NCBI RefSeq assembly: GCF_003852405.1
Contig: NZ_QAJM01000003.1
Coordinates: 266,387-326,597 of the forward strand
Source: Pseudomonas sp. KBW05
Lineage (GTDB): Bacteria > Pseudomonadota > Gammaproteobacteria > Pseudomonadales > Pseudomonadaceae
Reading direction: 5' to 3'
DNA: 60,211 nt
The position numbers and the translations under genes are program-made. Positions 9,127 to 17,251 of this stretch are shown piece by piece. Below the pieces are notes generated by a model. That model saw only the letters and a program-made list of their open reading frames with translations, did not search any database and was not told the origin of the DNA. Position 1 is the stretch's first letter, and the number at the start of each line of letters is the position of its first letter.

Positions 9127-9196
9127 AATGTTTGCTCTTGCTGTTACAAAATCTGACCGGCCATGTTGTAGGAAGTTTCCATGATTAAACAATTCT

Positions 9197-9481
9197 TCAT
9201 GCAGCGGCGGCGCTGCGGGTCTGGGCAGCGTTGCGCAACGCCGCAATGACCGAGGGTTCCAGACGCCCTTCGGCAATCTTGATGTCACGCAGCAGGCAAT
9301 CCACCACATCCACCAGCACGCGTTTATCCATCAACTGTGCGCGGTCCACTTCTCGCTCGACCATGATGGCGCCAGCAGGGTTCTTCACGGTGACCAGGCA
9401 CTCGTCCTGCACACCGGAGGTGGTCAGCGTAACCTGATAAGGGCTCAGTGCTTCTTCGAGCAATAGGCTGATACTTTCCAT
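9197..9481 (-). CDS. DUF3509 domain-containing protein
   Basis: 94 residues from MESISLLLEEALSPYQ, which I take as the start; the frame continues four codons upstream to a GTG. The protein matches the small DUF3509 family found mainly in Pseudomonas, with the DECLVTVKN and the RVLVDVVDCLLRDIKIAEG segments. No signal peptide, membrane segment or catalytic motif is visible and the function is not known. A 3' UTR of about 120 bases and a strong terminator follow. It is monocistronic. Confidence 0.75.
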   Translation of the reverse strand: MESISLLLEEALSPYQVTLTTSGVQDECLVTVKNPAGAIMVEREVDRAQLMDKRVLVDVVDCLLRDIKIAEGRLEPSVIAALRNAAQTRSAAAA

Positions 9482-9712
9482 CTCGATCACCACTCAATAG
9501 TTCAGGAACAATCGGTTCAACGGGAGCTGCATCTATCCTAAGTGACTGTTTGTGACGTAGGAAAGTTCGCTTTATCGTCTTTATGGGGCCGTCAGGGGTG
9601 ACGGATTCCAGCATGCGCTTGCAACATGACAAGCAAAAAACGGCGCACATAAATGCTTACGCAATGGGCGACTGTTTTGCGGTTTGCCGACGGCTCGGAT
9701 CAGAGGTGAATC

Positions 9713-9719
9713 CTATACT
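9713..9719 (+). promoter_or_regulatory. Candidate sigma-S type -10 element
   Basis: CTATACT at 9713-9719 matches the extended -10 preferred by RpoS, with no convincing -35 box upstream. It stands about 75 bases before the small membrane-protein gene at 9794, pointing at it. The rest of 9482-9793 is relatively A/T rich and shows no other feature that I can support. Confidence 0.4.
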
Positions 9720-9793
9720 CGGTGAGCGCTGGAGACGCGGCTACGCAGATGAAAGCGCATGTCAAAAGGCCCTTATTGCGAAGGATGAAGACG

Positions 9794-9994
9794 ATGTTGG
9801 AACACGACAAAGAGCAGGCAGCATTAGAGAAGATTCATGCTGACATATCACGCATCTATGCGGAGCAACGCAAACTCAACGCCGAAGCACACAAGATAAC
9901 CCGTGAAAATTTCTGGTATCCCTTGGGTGTCGTCATGGCTATGTTTACAGTTTTCACCAGTGTTGTGGCCCTGGCAGTAAAAATACTCGCATAG
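9794..9994 (+). CDS. Small membrane protein of unknown function
   Basis: 66 residues. The first ~40 residues are charged and helical (MLEHDKEQAALEKIHADISR, AEQRKLNAEAHK), likely an amphipathic or coiled-coil helix. One membrane segment follows (YPLGVVMAMFTVFTSVVALAVKIL). I do not recognise a named family; similar small hypothetical proteins exist in pseudomonads. ATG at 9794 is chosen because AAGGA lies eight bases before it at 9781-9785. In-frame starts exist at 9722 and 9785 but lack a good binding site. It stands alone between a candidate sigma-S promoter and a terminator, which suggests a stress-induced single gene. Confidence 0.6.
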   Translation: MLEHDKEQAALEKIHADISRIYAEQRKLNAEAHKITRENFWYPLGVVMAMFTVFTSVVALAVKILA

Positions 9995-10032
9995 CTCATT
10001 CGCGCCGCCCGGGCCTGCCAAAAACAAAAAAC

Positions 10033-10066
10033 GCCGCTAACCCAAGGAAGGCAAAGCGGCATTTTT
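10033..10066 (+). terminator. Rho-independent terminator
   Basis: The stem GCCGCT (10033-10038) / AGCGGC (10055-10060) is followed by ATTTTT. It lies 39 bases after the small membrane-protein gene and separates it from the NarL-type regulator. A-rich sequence on the other side gives it some bidirectional character. Confidence 0.75.
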
Positions 10067-10143
10067 GTGCACCGTTAAAACCCTACGTTCAACCATCCCA
10101 GGGTTAACAGGCTAGAATCCCCGAATTGCCCGGGGAACCTATC

Positions 10144-10797
10144 TTGAGAAGCGCACCTGAAAAACCCTTGCGCATCATCCTGGCCGACGACCATCCGATT
10201 TTCCTGATTGGTCTGCGGGCGGTCCTGGAGCGCGATGAACAACTGGAAATTGTCGGCGAAGCCAACTCTCCCCAATCCCTGACCCAATTGCTGCAACACT
10301 GCGCCTGCGACCTGTTGATCACCGACTTCATGATGCCTGACGAACCCCAGGCCGACGGGTTGCGCCTGATCGACCAACTGCGCCGCCATCACCCGACGCT
10401 GCCCATCGTCGTGGTGACCATGCTCAACAATGCAGGGTTGTTTCACGCCATCCTGGAGCTGGGTGTCATGGGCTTGCTGAGCAAAGCCAGCCTCGCGAAT
10501 GAACTGCCTGAAGCCGTCCGCCAGGTACGCCAGCAGCGCTGCTATGTGGCCCACACCATTCGCCAGGCGCTGAGCGCGCTGGGCACTGATCGATTGCAGT
10601 CCCACGAGCAGCTATCGCCCCGCGAGCTGGAGGTGATTCGCCTGCTGGCGAGAGGGCTGACCGTGGGCGAAATCGCGGCACATCTGCATCGCAGCAAGCA
10701 GACCGTCAGCGCGCAAAAAGTCAGCGCCATGCGCAAGCTCGGGCTCAGTACCGACGCGTCACTGTTTATCTACGTGCAGGAGCATGGGTTGGCCTGA
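10144..10797 (+). CDS. NarL/LuxR-type response regulator (RocA/BvgA-like)
   Basis: 217-residue cytoplasmic DNA-binding response regulator. The receiver domain (about residues 8-125) has the acidic pair in LADDHPIF, the phospho-acceptor Asp in LLITDFMMPDE and the conserved Lys in LLSKAS. The C-terminal LuxR-type helix-turn-helix spans LSPRELEVIRLLARGLTVGE through AMRKLGL. TTG at 10144 is preferred because GGGGA stands seven bases before it; an upstream TTG at 10126 is in frame but lacks this. It is convergent with the EAL-protein gene and their coding 3' ends overlap by 32 bp. With the neighbours it forms a BvgAS/RocSAR-like set, so it is probably phosphorylated by the Hpt domain of the large kinase. 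Target genes are unknown. Confidence 0.88.
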   Translation: MRSAPEKPLRIILADDHPIFLIGLRAVLERDEQLEIVGEANSPQSLTQLLQHCACDLLITDFMMPDEPQADGLRLIDQLRRHHPTLPIVVVTMLNNAGLFHAILELGVMGLLSKASLANELPEAVRQVRQQRCYVAHTIRQALSALGTDRLQSHEQLSPRELEVIRLLARGLTVGEIAAHLHRSKQTVSAQKVSAMRKLGLSTDASLFIYVQEHGLA

Positions 10798-12010
10798 CCT
10801 GGCTGCCGATCCACGCTTTCAATGCCTGAGCGTCCATCGGTGGTGCAATCAGGCAACCTTGCAGCCAGGCTGGGCCCAGCAAAGCGACCGCATCACGATC
10901 GGCAGGGGTTTCGATTCCCGTCACCACCACGTTCATGCCCATGCGGCTGGCCATGCTCATGGCGCCCGCGACGACAGCCACTTTGCGCTCATCACCGGCC
11001 ATGCCACAGGCAAAGGCCGGGGGTATTTTCAGCTCAGTGAACGGCAGCTCCAGCAAACGCTGCAAACTGGTGCCGCCGATACCGAAGTCACCGATAGACA
11101 ACTTGCAACCGATCATCCTTAAACGCAGCAAGCTGCTGACATGCGCGCTGTCGGTGTTCAATCGCGTGGTTTCGACCAACTCCAGCGTCAGGCTATGGGC
11201 TGGCACGGCGTGGCGTTGCAGCAGGCGTTGCAGCGCCTGGGGAAAATGCGCATGTTCGAGCATCCGCCCGGGAATGTTCACCGCCACCGGCAAGATCTCC
11301 CCCGTGTCCCACGCGATCTGGCTGACAAAGCCCAGGGCCTCTTCCAGCACATGCCAGGTAAACGCCTCCTCCATGCCGGCAAACTCCAGCACCGGCAGGA
11401 ACTCATGGGGCAGTAACACTCCCCCGTCAGGCAGATACCAGCGCGCCAGCACCTCAACGCCCTGCAATACACCTGCCTGGCAAACGATAGGCTGGAAACT
11501 CGCGCTGGCGTAACGCGCGATGGCCACCTGACAGGCATCCACCGAAGGTGGCAACTCATCCAGCTCATTCAAGCCCAGCAGTTGGCGCACCTTATCCCAG
11601 GACACGACCTGCGGCCCCGGACGCAAATGTTGCAGGCAAGCCGTCAGCAGTTGCCCAACCAACTGCGCCGAGGCTGGCTTGGGCAAGCACCGGAGGACAT
11701 TCAGCCCAGCCTGGCGCGCCATGCTGGCGACCCCTTCCAATACGTCAGGTTGAGCACTGCTTAACAGGATCAGCACCTGAGCCTGGCGCAGTTCGCCCAA
11801 TTCGCGAATCAGTTCAAGGGCATCGCCCTGTTCCAGATAGAGGTCGCAAATGGCAATGTCCACCGGCCCCTTGCTCGCCAACGACTGCCGGGCGGCCTCT
11901 ACGGTTTCGGCGGTTATTACATTGAAGACACCGTTGGCATTGAGCATCTGGTGCAGGGCCATCAGTTGGAATGGGTGATCTTCGAGGATCAAGACATTGA
12001 GGGAGCGCAT
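10766..12010 (-). CDS. REC-EAL protein (RocR-like) with degenerate EAL active site
   Basis: 414 residues: receiver domain (about 1-125, phospho-acceptor D56, Lys111), linker, and an EAL domain (about 155-405). In P. aeruginosa RocR is a phosphorylation-controlled c-di-GMP phosphodiesterase that competes with RocA for phosphate from RocS. Aligned by eye with a constant offset of 12 for all but the first residue (offset 11), the RocR metal and catalytic residues map here to E186 (motif EVL), N245, E277, G307, D308, K328, T364, E367 and Q384. The equivalents of RocR D295 and E352 are thus Gly and Thr. Since these are essential in RocR, catalysis is probably lost, while binding or phosphate acceptance may remain. 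It lies 73 bp downstream of the kinase gene on the same strand. Confidence 0.85.
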   Translation of the reverse strand: MRSLNVLILEDHPFQLMALHQMLNANGVFNVITAETVEAARQSLASKGPVDIAICDLYLEQGDALELIRELGELRQAQVLILLSSAQPDVLEGVASMARQAGLNVLRCLPKPASAQLVGQLLTACLQHLRPGPQVVSWDKVRQLLGLNELDELPPSVDACQVAIARYASASFQPIVCQAGVLQGVEVLARWYLPDGGVLLPHEFLPVLEFAGMEEAFTWHVLEEALGFVSQIAWDTGEILPVAVNIPGRMLEHAHFPQALQRLLQRHAVPAHSLTLELVETTRLNTDSAHVSSLLRLRMIGCKLSIGDFGIGGTSLQRLLELPFTELKIPPAFACGMAGDERKVAVVAGAMSMASRMGMNVVVTGIETPADRDAVALLGPAWLQGCLIAPPMDAQALKAWIGSQVRPTHAPARR

Positions 12011-12083
12011 GGCAAACTCTGAGACGCAGAAGCAAGGTTGCGCAGGCTACGCAAAAGGTCATGCGCGCCCCATAGGACGCGTC

Positions 12084-15000
12084 CTATTCTTGCGGACTCA
12101 AATGGGTGCCCAGCTCAACCCTGAATGCTGCCAGCGCTTCATTCAGCACGCGCCACAGCGCTTCAACCTCGTCAATGCGCTGCTCACGCAGGCAGCCCTC
12201 AAGCCCCACACACGCCTTGGCCAGCGGCAGCGCATCCACCAGGCAGCAAATCCCCTTGAGGCGATGCAACGAGGCCATTACCCCTGGAAAGTCCTGACAC
12301 GCCAACGCCGTCTTGATCCCATCGTGCTCTTGTTCAAGACTCTTCGCCAACTCCTCCAACATGCGCTGCAGGACCGGCCCATCGGCCTGGGTCATCACCT
12401 GCAAGGTCTGGATATTGAAGGTGCGCAATGGGGCCAAGCGGGTGAGGACCGTGGCCCACTGCTCAAGGGTCACCGGTTTGACCAACAACTCATCCATTCC
12501 CGACGCCAGGCAACGCTGACGCTCATCCTCCATGGCATTGGCGGTGCACCCCACCAGCGCAGTGCGCGATCGTTGCTCTTGGGTTTCAATACCGCGCACG
12601 GCTTCGCTCAAGGCGTAGCCGGACATGCCCGGCATATTGCAATCCGTCACCAGCACGTCAAAGGCGTCATCGCGCCAGCGCTGCAAGGCCAACTCCGCCG
12701 AGTCGAAGGCCACCACCCGGTGGCCGAGGAATTGCAGTTGCTGAGCCAGCACCAGGCGGTTGGCCGGCAAGTCATCGACGATCAGCACCGACAAACGGCG
12801 ACCGGCAGCCGGCAGGACCGCCGCAGGCTCAGTTGGCCTGTCGTCGCCTCTGACCCGCTGCAGATACAGGTCAATGCAAATCGTCGTGCCCTCACCTGCC
12901 GCGCTGCTCAGGGAGATCGTGCCGCCCATCAACTCCACCAGTTGTTGGCAAATGCTCAAGCCCAAGCCGGTCCCGCCATGTTGAGCCGCCGTCAGCGGGC
13001 TGACCTGGACAAACGGCTTGAACACCCGAGCCTGTTGTTCAACACCAATCCCTGGCCCGCTGTCTTCGACACACAGGTGTAGGTATTCAGCCCCGGCGTC
13101 ATCGCGCTGAGTCACCACGCTGAGGCGGACCTCACCCTGCTCGGTAAACTTCAACGCATTGCCCACCAGGTTATGCATGACCTGCCGCAAGCGCAGCGGG
13201 TCGAACCAATAATCCCCTTGCGCCGCTGGGTCGAACGCCAGGGTCAAACCCAGGCCTTTTTTACTCGCCGTCGCCGCAAACAGCCGCTGGATGCCGTCGA
13301 AAAAAACCTTCAGGTCTGTGGTCTGCGGCACCAGTTGCAAATGGCCTGCTTCGATCTTGGCCAGGTCCAGGCTATCGCCCATCAACTCAATCAGCTCACG
13401 TGCGGAGCGATGCGCCACCTGCAAGGCTTCGGAGACGCGCTTGCCCTCAGCCAGGGCGCGTTCTTGTTCCAACTCAAGCAGGCCGATGATGGCGGTCATC
13501 GGGGTGCGAATTTCATGACTGAGGGTTGAGAGAAACGCACTTTTTGCGTAGTTCGCGTCATCGGCGGCCTGGCGTGCGTCCATCAACTGATGCTCCAGGA
13601 CTTTGCGCTCATTGATGTCGATCCAGCCGCCCAGCAGCCCCTGCAATTGGCCGCGCGCATCGAAAAACGGCACCGTCCATTGGTAAACGTGGAAAGTCCC
13701 GCCGTTGAACTCCAGTTGCCGATCAACAAACAACGATTGCTGTGTCGCCAACTGCTCCATGTGCCCGGCATGCAGGCGCGCGGCCGTGGCCTCTGGCAGC
13801 ACGCCGCTTTCCATCAAGGTCAGGCCCTGGATCAGCTCCCGTCGGGTGGCCAACTGCTGTTCGTAACGGGTGTTACACGTCACCAACCGGCCGGCCAGGT
13901 CCCGTACGAAGACCGGGTTGGGCATGCCATCCAGCAGGGCACGCTTAAAGGCCAACTGATCGCTCAACCGTTGCTCGGCCACCAGGCGCTGCTGGATCTG
14001 CCGCTTGAGCCGGCTATTCCAGACCAACGACACCAATACACACAACAGCGCCATGGCAACCGTCCAATAGGCCCATGGCGGCACACGTTGCCAAGCCGAC
14101 GTCGGGATCGGCACCGTGCCCAGCCAGCGCAAACGCAACGCGCTCAACTCTGCCACCGGCATCGCTTCCAAGGCCTTGTTCACAATGCTCAACAGCTCGG
14201 GCTGGTCCTTGCGTACCACCAGGCTGTTGGACGACCACTTGCCCTCCACGCTGCGCCCGATGCGCAAGCCGTCGGACGGGTAGCTCTGCACCTCCACTTC
14301 ATTCTGGATCGTCGCCGCCGCATGCCCCTGGATCACCTGCTCACGGGCCTGGGTATAGTTATCGACGGCGAGAATCTCGATGTCCGGGTGTTCACGGCGA
14401 ATGAAATTCTCCAGCACATGCCGGGCCGGCAACGCCAAGACCTGGCCAGAGAGCTCACTCAAACTGGCCACTAACGGCGTGTCGCTGCGCTGGACAAACA
14501 CCCAACCGGCGCCGCCAAAACCATGGCTGAAATCCAGGAATTGCCTGCGCTCCCGATTCTCCGCCAGCGTGGTGTTCATATCCGCCCTGCCCGCTGCCAG
14601 TAACTCCAGGGTCTGCGCGGTGGAAGACACCTCCTCCATCACGAACTGCAAGCCGGTCATGCGGGAAATCCGGTTAAGCAGATCGACGTTCAAGCCGACC
14701 CATTGACCGTCCTTGTCCTTGAAGATGTACGGCGACTGTTGCTGGGACACCACCACCACATGGGGATGGTGCAACAACCAGGCTTGCTCCTGGGCCGACA
14801 ACACAATGCGGTCGGCGGCGATGCCCACTCCCAGGCCGGTGGTCCAGCGCGCGAGGATTTCACGTTGTATCGACTCGTCGATACTCGCCAGCGCCCGGTC
14901 CATCATGTCCCCCAACAGCGGGTCGGCCGTACGGGAAGCAAAGGCAAAGCCAATCGGCGCCAGCCGGCTCTCCACGTTGATCTGCAAACCGAGGTAAGGA

Positions 15001-15665
15001 CGCAGTGACTTGTAGGCCCGCACAATCACTTCATTGCCGATAAAGGCGTCGGCATCCCCCTGGTTCAACGCTTCCAGGCCACTGTAGAGGTTCGGAGCCA
15101 GCATGATATGGCTGGCGGGATAGGCCCGATGCACGTTGCCGACATTGGCATAGCCCTCCAGCAAGACCACCTTCTTGCCCTCAAGGCCTTCGTTCTGCGT
15201 GGTGTCGTCGCGACGCACGACGACTACCGAACGATCCGGCATGTAGTCGCGAGTAAACCGCAACCCAGGCACATCCCGCTCATAGCCGTTGGCGCTGGTC
15301 AGAATATCGATGGCGCCACTGCGCAAGGCTTCCACCGCTTGCGCCCGCTCAGCGAAGCCCATCACCTGCATAGGCACATCGAGGCGCGCGCCGACCAGGC
15401 TCAGGTAGTCGGCGCTGATGCCTTGGTAGCGATTGTGGTCACGGGTGATATCGATCGGCTGGTAGTCATCAATGGAAATGCCGACCTTCAGCGTTCGATG
15501 GCTCGCCAGCCATTGCTGCTCGCCGGCCGTCAGCGGCAAGGGCGCCAGCGGGGTGAACGCCGGCACCAGTTTGAACGGCAGGCTGACGGCGGCCAGGCTT
15601 GCCGGGGATTGACCAAGCAAGAGCAAACACAGCAGCCACACGCACCTTCGGCTCAATAAACGCAC
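12084..15665 (-). CDS. Unorthodox hybrid sensor kinase (BvgS/EvgS/RocS-like)
   Basis: 1193-residue inner-membrane sensor. Order of domains: signal peptide (1-25), two periplasmic Venus-flytrap SBP_bac_3 domains (about 50-280 and 290-520), one membrane helix (about 536-556), a PAS domain (about 590-690), HisKA with LSHEIRTPM, HATPase with NALKFT, DSGPGIG and GGTGLGLSI, a receiver with VTDCNMPGMSG, and a C-terminal Hpt with HRLKG. All phosphorelay residues are present, so a His-Asp-His-Asp relay to the two separate receivers is expected. The start is GTG at 15665, with GAGAGG upstream at a somewhat long spacing. The ligand of the periplasmic modules is unknown. The gene is first in an operon with the RocR-like gene. 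Confidence 0.92.
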   Translation of the reverse strand: MRLLSRRCVWLLCLLLLGQSPASLAAVSLPFKLVPAFTPLAPLPLTAGEQQWLASHRTLKVGISIDDYQPIDITRDHNRYQGISADYLSLVGARLDVPMQVMGFAERAQAVEALRSGAIDILTSANGYERDVPGLRFTRDYMPDRSVVVVRRDDTTQNEGLEGKKVVLLEGYANVGNVHRAYPASHIMLAPNLYSGLEALNQGDADAFIGNEVIVRAYKSLRPYLGLQINVESRLAPIGFAFASRTADPLLGDMMDRALASIDESIQREILARWTTGLGVGIAADRIVLSAQEQAWLLHHPHVVVVSQQQSPYIFKDKDGQWVGLNVDLLNRISRMTGLQFVMEEVSSTAQTLELLAAGRADMNTTLAENRERRQFLDFSHGFGGAGWVFVQRSDTPLVASLSELSGQVLALPARHVLENFIRREHPDIEILAVDNYTQAREQVIQGHAAATIQNEVEVQSYPSDGLRIGRSVEGKWSSNSLVVRKDQPELLSIVNKALEAMPVAELSALRLRWLGTVPIPTSAWQRVPPWAYWTVAMALLCVLVSLVWNSRLKRQIQQRLVAEQRLSDQLAFKRALLDGMPNPVFVRDLAGRLVTCNTRYEQQLATRRELIQGLTLMESGVLPEATAARLHAGHMEQLATQQSLFVDRQLEFNGGTFHVYQWTVPFFDARGQLQGLLGGWIDINERKVLEHQLMDARQAADDANYAKSAFLSTLSHEIRTPMTAIIGLLELEQERALAEGKRVSEALQVAHRSARELIELMGDSLDLAKIEAGHLQLVPQTTDLKVFFDGIQRLFAATASKKGLGLTLAFDPAAQGDYWFDPLRLRQVMHNLVGNALKFTEQGEVRLSVVTQRDDAGAEYLHLCVEDSGPGIGVEQQARVFKPFVQVSPLTAAQHGGTGLGLSICQQLVELMGGTISLSSAAGEGTTICIDLYLQRVRGDDRPTEPAAVLPAAGRRLSVLIVDDLPANRLVLAQQLQFLGHRVVAFDSAELALQRWRDDAFDVLVTDCNMPGMSGYALSEAVRGIETQEQRSRTALVGCTANAMEDERQRCLASGMDELLVKPVTLEQWATVLTRLAPLRTFNIQTLQVMTQADGPVLQRMLEELAKSLEQEHDGIKTALACQDFPGVMASLHRLKGICCLVDALPLAKACVGLEGCLREQRIDEVEALWRVLNEALAAFRVELGTHLSPQE

Positions 15666-15724
15666 CGGGTTGGTTTCCTCTCTTTTTTAGTCGATTGCCC
15701 ACTGGAGTATGGCGTGCCCCAATG

Positions 15725-15750
15725 AAAAAGCCCGTCACGAAGACGGGCTT
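15725..15750 (-). terminator. Rho-independent terminator of hom-thrC
   Basis: The stem AGCCCGTC / GACGGGCT (15729-15736 and 15742-15749) has a five-base loop and is followed on the minus strand by a T-run. It lies 25 bases after the thrC stop and insulates the sensor kinase gene from it. Confidence 0.88.
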
Positions 15751-15774
15751 GAGCAACCTCGCAAAGCCGTTGAA

Positions 15775-17184
15775 TCAGAGCGGCTTGCCACGATTGCCGT
15801 GCTGGCTCACAAACGCCTGCACGGCTTTCAGATCATTGGCCAACACGGTGCAACGCTCTTCACGCTCAAACAGGTCTGCCAAATGCGCTGGCAATTCCAG
15901 TGCCTTGCCAACACCGGCCTTCTCCACCGCTTCCGGGAATTTGACCGGGTGCGCGGTGCCGAGGATCACCATCGGGATGTCCAGGCTGCGACGGCATTCG
16001 CGGGCGGCCTTCACACCGATAGCGGTGTGTGGGTCCAGCAACTCGCCAGTCTGGGCGTAGACTTCGGCGATGGTTTCGCAGGTTTCTGCGTCGTCCACGG
16101 CCAAGGAGTCGAACAGCTTGCGGGTTTCAGTCCAGCGCTCTTCTTCAACGCTGAAACCGCCACCGCTCTTGAAGGTGTCCATCAAGCCGGCAATCGCCGC
16201 GCCGTTGCGCCCGTGCATGTCGAACAGCAGGCGTTCGAAGTTCGACGAGACCATGATGTCCATCGACGGCGACAGCGTGGCGTGCAGGGTTTCCTTGACG
16301 TACCTGTTGCCGCTCATGAAGCGGTGCAGGATGTCGTTGCGGTTGGTGGCAACAATCAACTGGTTGATCGGCAAGCCCATGTTGCGCGCCAGGTAGCCGG
16401 CGAAGATGTCGCCGAAGTTGCCGGTCGGCACCGAGAACGACACCGAACGCGCCGGCCCGCCCAACTGCAGCGATGCATGGAAGTAGTAGACGATCTGGGC
16501 CATGATCCGCGCCCAGTTGATCGAGTTCACCGCTACCAGACGCGTGCCTTTGAGGAAGCTCTGGTCAGCGAAGCTGTTCTTGACCATTTCCTGGCAGTCA
16601 TCGAAGTTGCCTTCGATGGCGATGTTGTGGATGTTCTCGCCAAAGATGGTGGTCATCTGGCGACGCTGCACTTCCGACACACGCTGGTGCGGGTGCAGGA
16701 TGAAGATGTCGACGTTTTCGCAGTGCTTGCAGCCTTCGATGGCGGCCGAACCGGTATCACCGGAGGTTGCACCGATGATCACCACACGCTCGCCGCGCTT
16801 TTGCAGCACGTAGTCCAGCAGGCGACCCAGCAGTTGCAGGGCGAAGTCCTTGAACGCCAGGGTCGGGCCGTGGAACAGTTCCAGCACCCACTCGTTGCCG
16901 TTCAGTTGGCGCAATGGTGCGATGGCGCTGTGGGAAAACACGCCGTAGGTCTCTTCGAGGATCTTCTTGAAATCCGCATCCGGGATGCTGCCGGTGACGA
17001 ACGGGCGCATCACCCGGAACGCCAGCTCGTGGTACGGCAGGCCGGCCCAGGACGCGATTTCTTCCTGGGTGAAGCGTGGCAGGTTTTCCGGCACGTACAG
17101 GCCGCCGTCGGTGGCAAGGCCTGCCAGCAGGACGTCTTCGAAATTCAGGGCCGGTGCCTGGCCGCGGGTGCTGATGTAACGCAT
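15775..17184 (-). CDS. thrC: Threonine synthase
   Basis: 469 residues. A PLP-dependent enzyme that converts O-phosphohomoserine to threonine. The PLP lysine sits in PTLAFKDFALQ, and the phosphate-binding glycine-rich loop region includes GATSGDTGSAAIEG. The start MRYISTRGQAPALNFEDVLL is the family start and has GAGGAG just upstream; an in-frame start 14 codons earlier is not supported. It follows hom by 67 bp on the same strand and completes the last steps from aspartate semialdehyde to threonine. Confidence 0.97.
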   Translation of the reverse strand: MRYISTRGQAPALNFEDVLLAGLATDGGLYVPENLPRFTQEEIASWAGLPYHELAFRVMRPFVTGSIPDADFKKILEETYGVFSHSAIAPLRQLNGNEWVLELFHGPTLAFKDFALQLLGRLLDYVLQKRGERVVIIGATSGDTGSAAIEGCKHCENVDIFILHPHQRVSEVQRRQMTTIFGENIHNIAIEGNFDDCQEMVKNSFADQSFLKGTRLVAVNSINWARIMAQIVYYFHASLQLGGPARSVSFSVPTGNFGDIFAGYLARNMGLPINQLIVATNRNDILHRFMSGNRYVKETLHATLSPSMDIMVSSNFERLLFDMHGRNGAAIAGLMDTFKSGGGFSVEEERWTETRKLFDSLAVDDAETCETIAEVYAQTGELLDPHTAIGVKAARECRRSLDIPMVILGTAHPVKFPEAVEKAGVGKALELPAHLADLFEREERCTVLANDLKAVQAFVSQHGNRGKPL

Positions 17185-17251
17185 GACTGGCTCCTCTAAA
17201 ACATTCTCGAACAGGGGCCGCCGCACACACGGGGCCCCTGGAACAAATCGG

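Noticed and set aside
10900-10925. T-arm-like sequence GGTTTCGATTCCCG, suggesting a tRNA
   Set aside because: It lies inside the REC-EAL coding sequence and has no acceptor stem, D-arm or anticodon arm around it.
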